A stretch of DNA of 14,295 nucleotides, from NCBI GenBank assembly GCA_002389385.1, contig DGOK01000076.1:1-14295 (forward strand), given 5' to 3'. Source of the stretch: Rhodospirillaceae bacterium UBA4468 (GTDB taxonomy: Bacteria > Pseudomonadota > Alphaproteobacteria > Rhodospirillales > Casp-alpha2). Under the pieces are notes generated by a model. It did no database searches and was not told the origin of the DNA. It worked only from the letters and a program-made list of their open reading frames with translations. Shown here in pieces: positions 6,731-14,120 of this stretch. Numbering within the stretch: the first letter of the stretch is position 1; every line of letters begins with the position of its first letter. The translations under genes were made by a program, and so were the position numbers.

Positions 6731-8109
6731 GCGTGGTGCATCGCATTGCTATCGAGACCAGGCCGGGGGAAACCCGGGTTTCACTGATTGACCAAGAAAA
6801 TACACCCATACAGTTTCTTATCGAACGTGACCACGAACGCAGCCTTGTCGGCGGGATTTATCTCGGGCGGGTTGCGGCGGTGCGAAAAAGCATTGGCGCA
6901 GCGTTTATTGATATTGGTGCGGGCATTGATGGGTTCCTCAATATTAAAGAGGGCGCAAAAGATGCCTGCGGCACCGCCATAAACGAAGGTGTTGCGATTT
7001 TAGTTCAGGTCAACCGCGATGCCGAAGCATCGAAAGGGCCGTCACTCACGACGCAGATTGATATTGCAGGCAAATATATGGTCATAACCCCGGGTAAGTC
7101 GGGGATTGGCGTATCAAAGCGTATTACTGAAGATGCTGAGCGAGATCGTATTCGGTCGTGTTTTGATAATTTGGATGTTGAAAAAATGGGGTTTGTCGTG
7201 CGGACGGCGGCTCAGACGATTGAAAGTGATAAACTTGAAGCCGAAGCGCTCAACTTAATGGGTACATGGGACGCACTTCAAAGCGATGCGAAGGCCTCTG
7301 CGGTGCCAAGTATTATCCAGCAGTCACAATCCCTTGCCCTTCGTGTCGTCAATGCGTGGGCACGCGATCATACTGATGAGGTTGTTGTCGATTCTCCGCT
7401 TGCGGCTCAACTTATTCAGGATGGATCAGATGTTGGCGATCTTGTGCGCCAAACAAACAATATCCCAGCTTTTGAAGATACAGGTGTTGCTGATGCATTC
7501 GAAGGCGCATTGCTGCCAACGATCCCTTTGGGCAGCGGTGGGTCGATCATTGTGAGCGAAACCCCGGCCATGGCGACAATCGACGTAAATGCCGGACGAG
7601 GCCAAGGTGGGGATGCTGAGCGTCTTGCCCTGGATATAAATCTGGAAGCAGCTGAGGCGACGGCACAAGCGATCCTTCAGCGTAATATCGGTGGCCTGAT
7701 TGCAATTGATTTTATGCGCATGAAGAAATCTGAAAACAAGGCGTCAGTGCTCTCCGCGCTCCGCCGCGCTTTTGCTGATAACCCGCGTGGTCCACGTATT
7801 GGTGATTTTAGCGCTTTCGGCCTCGTTGATGTGGTGTGCCGACGCGAAGGGAAGTCCCTCGGCGAACACTATTTATCAAATCAAAACGTCAAATCAGTTG
7901 AAACTTTGGCCATTGATATTCTGACTTCGTTAAATCGGCGTGGAGGAACATCGGCTCATGTCCGGGTTTCCAAGGACGTGAACGATGTATTGCACGGCGC
8001 TTTGTCAGGCAGTGTTAAAGGCCTTGAAGATCGGCTCGGATTTGCTATCGATATTGAGATGATAGACGTGACCGATGCTCAGCATTACGAAATTGTGGAC
8101 GATATATGA
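6727..8109 (+). CDS. Ribonuclease E/G-like endoribonuclease
   Basis: This family cuts single-stranded RNA in rRNA and mRNA processing. I take the GTG at 6727 (460 residues) as the start because CGGAGGC lies 7 bases upstream and it forms a GTGA overlap with maf; an in-frame GTG at 6709 would give 466. An S1-like segment (about 40-115, GGIYLGRVAAVRKSIGAAFI) is followed by GPSLTTQIDIAGKY and GFVVRTAAQ. The DNase I-like catalytic part has the Mg2+ ligands Asp286 (TIDVNAGRG) and Asp328 (IAIDFMRM). The CPxCxGxG zinc-link that joins RNase E/G dimers is missing, and there is no long RNase E scaffold tail. I believe this is normal for this alphaproteobacterial branch. Confidence 0.93.
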   Translation: MSVVHRIAIETRPGETRVSLIDQENTPIQFLIERDHERSLVGGIYLGRVAAVRKSIGAAFIDIGAGIDGFLNIKEGAKDACGTAINEGVAILVQVNRDAEASKGPSLTTQIDIAGKYMVITPGKSGIGVSKRITEDAERDRIRSCFDNLDVEKMGFVVRTAAQTIESDKLEAEALNLMGTWDALQSDAKASAVPSIIQQSQSLALRVVNAWARDHTDEVVVDSPLAAQLIQDGSDVGDLVRQTNNIPAFEDTGVADAFEGALLPTIPLGSGGSIIVSETPAMATIDVNAGRGQGGDAERLALDINLEAAEATAQAILQRNIGGLIAIDFMRMKKSENKASVLSALRRAFADNPRGPRIGDFSAFGLVDVVCRREGKSLGEHYLSNQNVKSVETLAIDILTSLNRRGGTSAHVRVSKDVNDVLHGALSGSVKGLEDRLGFAIDIEMIDVTDAQHYEIVDDI

Positions 8110-8333
8110 CCTCGAAACCGATGGATAAGAACGCTCAGAAAGTTGTGCCGCTGAAAGAACGCAAATGTCTTATGTGCAAAAAACTAGCGACATTTGAGAT
8201 GCGGCCTTTTTGCTCTAAACGCTGTGCAGACCTTGATTTAGGGCGTTGGCTAGATGGCGGATACCGTCTGCCAACCAACGAAGCACCGGGCGATGCCGAG
8301 GCTGGCATGGAAGACGACGAATATAATCAATAA
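8106..8333 (+). CDS. yacG: DNA gyrase inhibitor YacG, zinc-binding
   Basis: YacG is a small zinc protein that in E. coli binds GyrB and inhibits gyrase. The 75-residue sequence has the four zinc cysteines, Cys21 and Cys24 (CLMC), then Cys36 and Cys40 (FCSKRC), followed by the family segment ADLDLGRWLDGGYRLPT. The C-terminal tail is acidic (EAGMEDDEYNQ). Its ATG overlaps the RNase stop in an ATGA junction, so it is translationally coupled to the RNase E/G-like gene. The start is fixed by this overlap. Intact. Confidence 0.95.
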   Translation: MTSKPMDKNAQKVVPLKERKCLMCKKLATFEMRPFCSKRCADLDLGRWLDGGYRLPTNEAPGDAEAGMEDDEYNQ

Positions 8334-8361
8334 TAGTTGAAAAATATCTTTATCGGAGCGC

Positions 8362-8390
8362 TGGACAGGCCCCAGCATTTCTTCTATAAG
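8362..8390 (+). promoter_or_regulatory. Strong candidate promoter for tRNA-Phe
   Basis: TGGACA (8362-8367) and TATAAG (8385-8390) are exactly 17 bases apart, each matching 5 of 6 consensus bases. The bases after the -10 are GCGCCCC, a G/C-rich discriminator like those of stable-RNA promoters under stringent control. The predicted start, near 8397, is about 25 bases before the tRNA. Confidence 0.7.
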
Positions 8391-8421
8391 CGCCCCTCGT
8401 CTGTGTATTACACGGCACGGT

Positions 8422-8497
8422 GCCCAGATAGCTCAGCTGGTAGAGCATCGCACTGAAAATGCGGGTGTCGGCAGTTCAAGTCTGCCTCTGGGCACCA
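8422..8497 (+). tRNA. tRNA-Phe (anticodon GAA)
   Basis: A 76-base cloverleaf with encoded CCA. The acceptor GCCCAGA pairs with TCTGGGC, the D-stem is GCTC/GAGC, the anticodon stem is TCGCA/TGCGG with one G-T pair around CTGAAAA, and the T-arm is GGCAG-TTCAAGT-CTGCC. The anticodon GAA reads UUC and UUU. It ends the core gene cluster, and the accessory region begins directly after it. Confidence 0.97.
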
Positions 8498-8537
8498 TTT
8501 CTTCTACAACTCATTAATTCTATTGCAAATTATTCCC

Positions 8538-8575
8538 AATTGGGGGGAATTTTTCCCCCAATTAGTTGGGGGAAA
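8538..8575. repeat. Two overlapping, mutually exclusive hairpins made of G/C runs
   Basis: Alternating runs of C and G form two stems sharing one arm. In stem A, 8538-8541 pairs with 8560-8563 and 8543-8549 with 8553-8559, with one bulged G at 8542 and a 3-base loop. In stem B, TTTCCCCCAA (8552-8561) pairs perfectly with TTGGGGGAAA (8566-8575) around TTAG. Both use 8552-8563, so only one can form at a time. The site lies 40 bases after tRNA-Phe and may end its transcript, though only TTATT follows. It could also be a small palindromic repeat element. Confidence 0.7.
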
Positions 8576-8812
8576 TTATTAGGTCCATTTTTGTTGTCCT
8601 TGCGACACACTTACCTACAGCCATTTTTACAAGTTTCGGATGCATCGAATGGTGTCCAGATGCTGAATAGAACTTTTGCTAATTCTCACTAGTTTTTGAA
8701 TTTGATTGATAGCTGCTCTGAATAAAATTACAGCGCTAACAGAATTAGGTGCGCTAGTCATTGTCTGATATAGTCTCCTTTCATTTTTCTTCTCGATAAA
8801 GGCGATTTACTC
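8576..8812. other. AT-rich gap before the exported-protein gene
   Basis: With the hairpin region this makes the gene-free stretch from 8498 to 8812. I see no convincing gene in it. TATAGT at 8769-8774 would serve as a -10 box for the gene at 8813, but no good -35 box stands 16-18 bases upstream of it. I found no second copy of the tRNA-Phe 3' end. Confidence 0.45.
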
Positions 8813-9223
8813 ATGCATTTTCTTTGGGTTCTTGCATTTATATCTGTAGCTATTGTATCGCCCCCTACATTAGGTGATAGCCAGCAGCGCCCTGATAGGA
8901 CAAGTTCTAAAGCCACAGATTCTTATGAAATCAATGTACTTAAAGGAGATGCGAGAATTCATATATCCAGCGATGGCAAGGTTGAATATGTAATTCCTCT
9001 CAAATTGCCTAAGTCTATGGATTCAATGTCTTTTGCATTGAAGGTAACTGGCTTAGGACCCTCAATAAACCCGATAGGGGTTGGTGAAATAAATGAAGAC
9101 AAAGGTGGACTTCGTTTAGATGGTGCAGTTTGGCTGGCGGATGACACTGGTGTTCCATTTGCACTTTATCAATCAGATTTTTTAATCGAACAGCCGAAAA
9201 TTTTTAAAAGTGATCAAAGATAG
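8813..9223 (+). CDS. Predicted exported protein of unknown function
   Basis: This is a 136-residue protein I do not recognise. The N-terminus, MHFLWVLAFISVAIVSPP, is a hydrophobic stretch typical of a signal peptide, followed by a polar linker (about 22-38). The mature part alternates short hydrophobic and charged stretches (for example INVLKGDARIHISSDGKVEY and GGLRLDGAVWLADDTGVPFA), which suggests an all-beta secreted or periplasmic domain. It has no cysteines, so it is not a lipoprotein. The nearest purine-rich site, AAAGG, is about 13 bases upstream, so initiation may be weak. The gene is visibly AT-richer than the core cluster, which fits acquired DNA. It faces the NHL gene convergently. 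Confidence 0.65.
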   Translation: MHFLWVLAFISVAIVSPPTLGDSQQRPDRTSSKATDSYEINVLKGDARIHISSDGKVEYVIPLKLPKSMDSMSFALKVTGLGPSINPIGVGEINEDKGGLRLDGAVWLADDTGVPFALYQSDFLIEQPKIFKSDQR

Positions 9224-9350
9224 CGGTTGGGCAATATAGCCATTTGTTTGTACGCCATGTACGCAGAAGCGTAGCTCAAGAACACTACTACAAAGTTAAA
9301 ATTTTTAGTAAAATGAAGTGTTTAGCTAGGCTAGGGCAAGCATGAGTATG

Positions 9351-9366
9351 ATCGTTAGATAACGAT
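9351..9366. terminator. Possible terminator between convergent genes
   Basis: ATCGTTA (9351-9357) and TAACGAT (9360-9366) are perfect inverted arms with a 2-base centre, followed on the + strand by TTTTATATTT. The dyad overlaps the stop codon of the minus-strand NHL gene. It could end the + strand transcript from 8813. The stem is short and A/T-rich, so confidence is low. A smaller hairpin, TACGC/GCGTA, lies at 9260-9273. Confidence 0.3.
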
Positions 9367-10212
9367 TTTATATTTCACGATACGGTCGTTGCCAGAATCA
9401 GATATCCAAAGCGTATCTCCGCGTACTTCAATACCCTCTGGCGTCGTGAAAAGGTTCGGCCCTTTGCCAGCTTGGCCAGAGCCGATAACGAGTGATACCT
9501 CGCCCTTTGGATCTATAATTTTGATTTGATGATTATATTTGTCGGCAGCGATAATTGTATTATCTGCCAATATATCAAGATACCTGACACCACTAAAATT
9601 ATACCAAGTCCCTTTGAGGGTTCGCTTTATTTGCAGGCTCGGAGAGAGCAGGACAAGACGGTCATTACTTGCGTCGGCGAGCCAGATGTCCCCTGACGGG
9701 CTGACTTCCAGATCGTGCGGGGAGGATAACCCGGAAAGCTTATGAACGATCTTGCCGTTCTCAAATGCAACGACGTTATTTGACCATACACCTGCGATAT
9801 ACACGAGGCCATTCGGATGCAGTAGAACCCCTTCGGGACCACGAAAATTACCTTTTAACTCACCGATATACGTGGCTGCGCGTTGCTCAAGCCGATAGAT
9901 GGCAACCCGGTTATTGTGCGTGTCCGCGACATAAGCGTTGCCGTCTTTGTCAAAATCAATGTCATGGGTACCAGCCTGATGGTCCATGCCAAAAGTGTAT
10001 ATCAGTTTTAATGTTTCAGGATTGAGCACAACGACGCGATTGTTACCAACGTCGGCGACAAATAATTGTGTGCCATCAGGTGACAATTTAAGATCGTGCG
10101 GATTAACCATCGCAACATCACTTGCAGACACAAATGTTGCTGAAACGTCTGCATGACTTACTGACGATATAGAAAGTGCGCAGAGCGCAATGATTAAAAT
10201 GCGATAAAACAT
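9355..10212 (-). CDS. Exported NHL-repeat beta-propeller protein
   Basis: This 285-residue protein has a signal peptide (MFYRILIIALCALSISSVSHA, cleavage likely after SHA), placing it in the periplasm or outside. Six NHL-type repeats follow, each with a P-x-D/G-h entry and a closing N-x-R/Q strand: NPHDLKLSPDGTQLFVAD...NNRV, GTHDIDFDKDGNAYVAD...NNRV, GPEGVLLHPNGLVYIAG...NNVV, SPHDLEVSPSGDIWLAD...NDRL, FSGVRYLDILADNTIIAAD...NHQI and TPEGIEVRGDTLWISD...NDRI. This makes a closed six-bladed propeller. Such proteins bind ligands or act as lactonase/lyase-type enzymes; no catalytic set can be assigned by eye. It lies 84 bases downstream of the broken hydrolase on the same strand, so they may have formed an operon. 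Confidence 0.85.
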   Translation of the reverse strand: MFYRILIIALCALSISSVSHADVSATFVSASDVAMVNPHDLKLSPDGTQLFVADVGNNRVVVLNPETLKLIYTFGMDHQAGTHDIDFDKDGNAYVADTHNNRVAIYRLEQRAATYIGELKGNFRGPEGVLLHPNGLVYIAGVWSNNVVAFENGKIVHKLSGLSSPHDLEVSPSGDIWLADASNDRLVLLSPSLQIKRTLKGTWYNFSGVRYLDILADNTIIAADKYNHQIKIIDPKGEVSLVIGSGQAGKGPNLFTTPEGIEVRGDTLWISDSGNDRIVKYKIVI

Positions 10213-10296
10213 TAAATACTTCTGTCACCCAAGGAACACGACATAAACTTTGGTACTCTAACTGTATTACAAGTTGGATGGAAATACGTCATATTT

Positions 10297-11085
10297 CTAT
10301 GGCGATATGGCAGATTTCACAGCACTCCTGAAAGCATCTGTTCGAAGTATTGAATTGTGGCTTGCTTTTGGCACTTCGATGTACGTCGTGTTGATGCCTC
10401 GTGCCGTTAGGTTGCTGACGAAATCATGTGCCAAAACTGATCGCGTGTTGTCATCATGTTCACCTGTCAAAGCAATGACGCGGGCACCATGAGAAACTTT
10501 GTTAGAAAAATCATGAGGTGACAGGCTACGGGTCCATGTGTTGTAGCCGCGCCGCATTTCGCGCCACCTTGGTGCATCGCATGGGCATGCCGCGAGGATA
10601 ACTGTATCAACTAAACCTGGTGAACGGCCAAGGATAATACCGGAAATGGCTGCGCCACCAGAATGCCCGACAAGAACAACGCGCTTCGCTTTGTGGTGTT
10701 TCTTGAGGGAGGTCACTGCAGCGGTTACCGAATCGATGACGTCTGCACGATAAATATCGTTATCCCGGTAACTGTTTCCAGACTAGTAATGGCCGTCAGA
10801 AACAAAGTAACCCGGCCTGATTAATCCGATGCTGATAATGTTTTCTGCGCCATATGTACGTGCATACTTGAACATATAGTCTGAAGCCCCGCCGCGAGAT
10901 CCATCACCATGAATGAAAACAATTAATGTAGGATCTGTTGAAGCGACACCGGTTGTTTCAATGACAAGGCATCCAGAACCTGCAGCCACGCCTGTTTTAT
11001 AATCAGGTATGCACGATGTCGCTGTGGTTGTCTGGCATGCCGTCAAAAGTATCAGCAGACAAAAAAATCCCATGGAAAATTTCAA
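10297..11085 (-). pseudogene. Alpha/beta-hydrolase lipoprotein interrupted by an in-frame TAG
   Basis: One reading frame runs from a TTG at 11085 to a TAG at 10297, broken only by a TAG at 10783-10785 (codon 101). The first part has a lipoprotein signal, MKFSMGFFCLLILLTAC, with Cys17 as the lipid site, and the oxyanion-type loop IHGDGSRGG. After the stop the same frame continues SGNSYRDNDIYR and then holds the nucleophile elbow GHSGG (Ser142), the acid GEHDD (about Asp211-212) and the histidine ASHNS (His243), so the triad is complete. AGGA 8 bases before the TTG supports that start; ATG at 11073 is an alternative. It is likely a recent nonsense pseudogene; a sequencing error or readthrough is possible. 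The substrate is unknown. Confidence 0.85.
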
Positions 11086-11196
11086 ATGGGAAATCCTATT
11101 CTTCTTCGTAAGGTCATCATGCTGTCACACGATTTTTTCATTATATAGAAACAATATACGAATGACTCATGTTACAGCTTTTTTCTACAATTTTAC

Positions 11197-11202
11197 TATA
11201 AT
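11197..11202 (+). promoter_or_regulatory. Candidate -10 box before the histidine-kinase pseudogene
   Basis: A perfect TATAAT stands 23 bases ahead of the ATG at 11226, in the divergent gap between the hydrolase and the kinase. The best -35-like sequence, GTTACA (11171-11176), is 20 bases upstream, too far for a standard promoter. GGGAGG at 11216-11221 is a good ribosome site for the start at 11226. Confidence 0.4.
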
Positions 11203-11225
11203 TCGTCTCAATTGAGGGAGGCGCA

Positions 11226-12536
11226 ATGACGCCAGTAAAACGAAAGAATGTGACTACCCTGGCACTTGTGCCAGACGATGCGAATGAACGTCGCCTCGAG
11301 GCATTGACATTGCTTGCTGGTATTTCAGGTTCTTACACAGATTTTCTTCAAACATCGATGCAGGCGCTTTCTATTGGAATGGACGCGATGCTTGGTGCTT
11401 AGTGAAGATAAAAAGAAAGTCCATCTTCTAAGCTTGATTCAAGATGGACAACCTCAAGAAACATTCACTTATGATTTAGTCGGCACGTTTTGTGCTGAAA
11501 TTTATTCTTCGACTGACCTTGATCCGCATCTTTTTATTGCCTGAGACGTGTACAAGCAATTTCCGATGGCAAAAAAGTTGGCAGATGTTGGCGCTGAGAG
11601 TTGTCGCGCCAAAGCATTCCATAATGCAGACGGTGTGCGCATAGGACATGTATTTGTTGCACGAAATACGCCGACTTTGGAAACCGCAGAAGATGTTGCT
11701 TTCTTCAGGCTGATTGTTCAACGCATCGGTGCTGAGGTCATGCATCAACACGACAATGGCGATGACAAAATTTTGGCACTGCAAGCCGCTAAGGAGCGAG
11801 CTGAAACTGCGAACCAGGCAAAGAGTGCATTCCTTGCGAACATGTCACACGAATTCAGAACGCCATTGAATTCGATCATTGGTCTGTCCGAAGTTCTTAT
11901 CGACGAGATTTTTGGTAAACTGCAACCGAAACAAAAAGAGTATCTGGGTGATATCAATTCATCGGGTAAGCATCTTCTTGATGTGATAACGGATATTCTC
12001 GATATCTCTAAAATTGAGGCTCAGGAAGTCAGTGTCGATGACGAGATTATTGATATCAATGCCGTTGCCCATGCGGCACTTCGGTTAGCTGGTGCGCGTG
12101 CAAAAGCAACGCGTCATTGGGCATCTATAGATATCGCCGATGGTCTTCCAAAGCTTAAAGGTGATGAGCATCTCATAAAGCAGGTGCTTGTAAACTTACT
12201 CAGAAATGCGATTAAATTTACCGGCGAAAACGGTGATATATGTCTGGGTGCAGTCGAAAATAAAGACGGTGGTATGGATGTCTTTATTAAAGACACAGGT
12301 TCGGGATGTCGCTAGAAGACATTCCACTAGCGCTAGAGCCCTTTGGGCAAGTCCAAAATCGTGCAGGATTAGCGCGCGAAGGCACTGGACTGGATTTGCC
12401 TTTGTCCAAGAAGTTCGTTGAACTGCACGGCGGCAGTCTTGCAGTTGAAAGTGAGATGAATGTTGGAACAACAGTCACTGAAAGGTTCCCTAAGGACCGC
12501 GTCCTCAAAACAAAGAAAAGAAAACTGCGCGGCTGA
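11226..12536 (+). pseudogene. GAF-sensor histidine kinase, broken by two frameshifts and a stop
   Basis: The gene starts at ATG 11226 behind a good ribosome site. The first frame reads to a TAG at 11400, but homology moves to the +1 frame near 11388. That frame gives GAF-like sequence (FTYDLVGTFC, then LADVGAES) interrupted by a TGA at 11542-11544. It continues with a HisKA domain, FLANMSHEFRTPLNSIIG (phosphoacceptor His codon at 11848-11850), and a HATPase domain with the N-box LLRNAIKFTG and DTGSG. A lost base near 12304 moves the frame again, to MSLEDIPLALEPFGQV and EGTGLDLPLSKKFVELHGG. The consensus GLGLPL is GLDLPL here, so an ATP-lid glycine is also lost. No partner regulator is nearby. 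Clearly decayed. Confidence 0.9.
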
Positions 12537-12546
12537 CATCTTCTTT

Positions 12547-12564
12547 AGGCTTATACCTAAGCCT
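12547..12564. terminator. Inverted repeat after the kinase pseudogene
   Basis: AGGCTTA (12547-12553) and TAAGCCT (12558-12564) form a perfect 7-bp stem with the loop TACC, 10 bases after the last kinase codon. No T-run follows, so it is a weak terminator at best. Confidence 0.35.
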
Positions 12565-12687
12565 GACAAAACGAATTCATTATAAATTTTAATCACCATC
12601 ATATGGACGTGCTGCATTTTCGAATGACAGTCTGGCTGGATGGATTAATGTATGCACTTGGATTTTATATATAAGGGAATGATGACA

Positions 12688-13449
12688 ATGCGATTACAGC
12701 TTATGGCTTGGCCCGAAGTAGAGACTTACCTGAAACGCTCAAGCGGGATCATTATCCCTATTGGCTCGGCTGAACAGCATGGCCCGACCGGGTTCATTGG
12801 CACAGATGCATTATGTCCTGAAATTGTTGCTGAGAAATTGGCTGAAGAAGTTGATGTGATCATTGCGCCAACGATTAGTGTTGGCATGGCACAACATCAT
12901 CTTGGTTTCCCAGGCTCCATCACCTTGCGTCCGTCAACGCTGATTGCCGTCATTGGCGATACCGTTGCTTCGTTGGCGCGTCATGGATTTGACCGGTTCT
13001 ACTTTGTGAATGGTCATGGCGGGAACATTGCGACAGTGAAGGCGGCTTTTGATGAAATTTATGCTGAAACTAGCCTTGGCACAGCGCGGCATAATCGGAC
13101 GAACTTGCGGTGTGTTCTCAGGAATTGGTTCGATTGTCCATCTGCACAGGAAATTGAAGCTGAAGAATTTGGTGATGCCAATGGTAGACACGCGACAGCG
13201 GGTGAAGTCTCATTGACGTATTTCGCCTATCCTGAAGACGGTGCGAGAATTAGAGGGACGGGCAAGCTATCTCCTGAGATTGCGCCCTTAGGCACGTATT
13301 ATGATTGCGATGATTATCGACGCACATTCCCTGATGGGCGTATTGGATCGGACCCTACATTGGCGACAGCTGATATCGGTTCCAGGCTTCGTGATGCTGC
13401 TGTCAGCGATCTGGCTGCTGATTATCGACGTTTTCTGGATGCGAATTAA
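12688..13449 (+). CDS. Creatininase-family metallohydrolase
   Basis: The family (creatininase, the MftE peptidase and related amidohydrolases) uses two metal ions to cut C-N bonds in small cyclic amides or short peptides. The ligand pattern is visible: Glu29 and His31 in GSAEQHGP, Asp40 in GTDALCP, His110 in VNGHGGN and Glu173 in HATAGEVS. Further family stretches are ISVGMAQHHLGFPGSITLRP and LARHGFDRFYFVNGHGG. I place the start at 12688 (253 residues, MRLQLMAWPEVETYL) because AAGGGA lies 9 bases upstream and homologs begin this way as I recall; in-frame ATGs at 12682, 12679 and 12652 are less likely. The substrate cannot be told: no creatine or mycofactocin genes are nearby. It converges on the aquaporin gene, 8 bases apart. 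Confidence 0.9.
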   Translation: MRLQLMAWPEVETYLKRSSGIIIPIGSAEQHGPTGFIGTDALCPEIVAEKLAEEVDVIIAPTISVGMAQHHLGFPGSITLRPSTLIAVIGDTVASLARHGFDRFYFVNGHGGNIATVKAAFDEIYAETSLGTARHNRTNLRCVLRNWFDCPSAQEIEAEEFGDANGRHATAGEVSLTYFAYPEDGARIRGTGKLSPEIAPLGTYYDCDDYRRTFPDGRIGSDPTLATADIGSRLRDAAVSDLAADYRRFLDAN

Positions 13450-13457
13450 GGCATCTG

Positions 13458-14120
13458 TTATTCGCTTTGATTTTGATCCTTCAGGAGCCAACCAAAGAAA
13501 AAGGTCGCAAGAACAGCTGCAAGAAGTTGCACACCAACAAAGGCAACGACGTTTGCTGGGCTAATGCCTGCGAAGGTGTTTGAGAACCCGCGCGCAATGG
13601 TCACTGCTGGGTTTGCGAATGATGTCGATGACGTAAACCAATACGCCGCTGTAATATAAAGGCCCACGGCATAGGGTATCGTGTCGGGTTTCGTCTTAAG
13701 GCAGCAAAGAATGGTGCCGATAAGTCCGAAGGTCGCGACAAATTCAGCAACCCATTGCCCGATCCCGGCGCGGACCTTCGTCGAAGGATCAATCAGCGCA
13801 TGATCAAACATCACATGGGCGACGATGACGCCGGTGATGGCACCGGATATTTGGAACAGGACATAAAGTGCAGCGTGTCTGGCTTCAATTTCTTTCCGGA
13901 TCGCAAACGTCAACGTAACCGCAGGGTTAAAATGCGCGCCAGAAATAGGGCCGAAACACAGGATCAAAACAACAAGGATTGCGCCTGTGGGAATAGTATT
14001 CCCCAGCAAGGCGATAGCGACATTCCCGCCGGCCAAATCCTCAGCCATGATCCCTGATCCAACGACGGTTGCGAGTAACGAAAAGCTCCCGATCCATTCT
14101 CCAATCAGTTTGCGTATCAC
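13458..14120 (-). CDS. Aquaporin-family membrane channel, AqpS-like
   Basis: This 220-residue MIP channel has six predicted membrane helices and two NPA boxes. The first is SGAHFNPAVT (65-67), the second is FANPAVTIARGFSNTFAGI (170-172). The residue after the second NPA is Val173 where classical water and glycerol channels have the filter arginine, so a wider or less selective pore is expected. This NPAVTIAR..SNTFAGI form is, from memory, that of the AqpS group linked to arsenic handling in rhizobia; no ars gene is visible here. The GTG start at 14120 has GGGGAG about 7 bases upstream and overlaps the preceding stop as GTGA. The same frame is open further upstream, but that would lie inside the dehydratase gene. 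Confidence 0.88.
   Translation of the reverse strand: MIRKLIGEWIGSFSLLATVVGSGIMAEDLAGGNVAIALLGNTIPTGAILVVLILCFGPISGAHFNPAVTLTFAIRKEIEARHAALYVLFQISGAITGVIVAHVMFDHALIDPSTKVRAGIGQWVAEFVATFGLIGTILCCLKTKPDTIPYAVGLYITAAYWFTSSTSFANPAVTIARGFSNTFAGISPANVVAFVGVQLLAAVLATFFFGWLLKDQNQSE

Noticed and set aside
8459..8692. A 77-codon open frame starting inside tRNA-Phe
   Set aside because: It begins within the tRNA, runs through the G/C-run hairpins, lacks a ribosome site and shows no recognisable motif; most likely chance.
10297..12536. Possible stop-codon reassignment, since TAG and TGA interrupt two nearby genes
   Set aside because: Core genes here end normally with TAG (murA, hisD), TGA (hisG, maf) and TAA, and the kinase also carries frameshifts, so decay explains the stops better.
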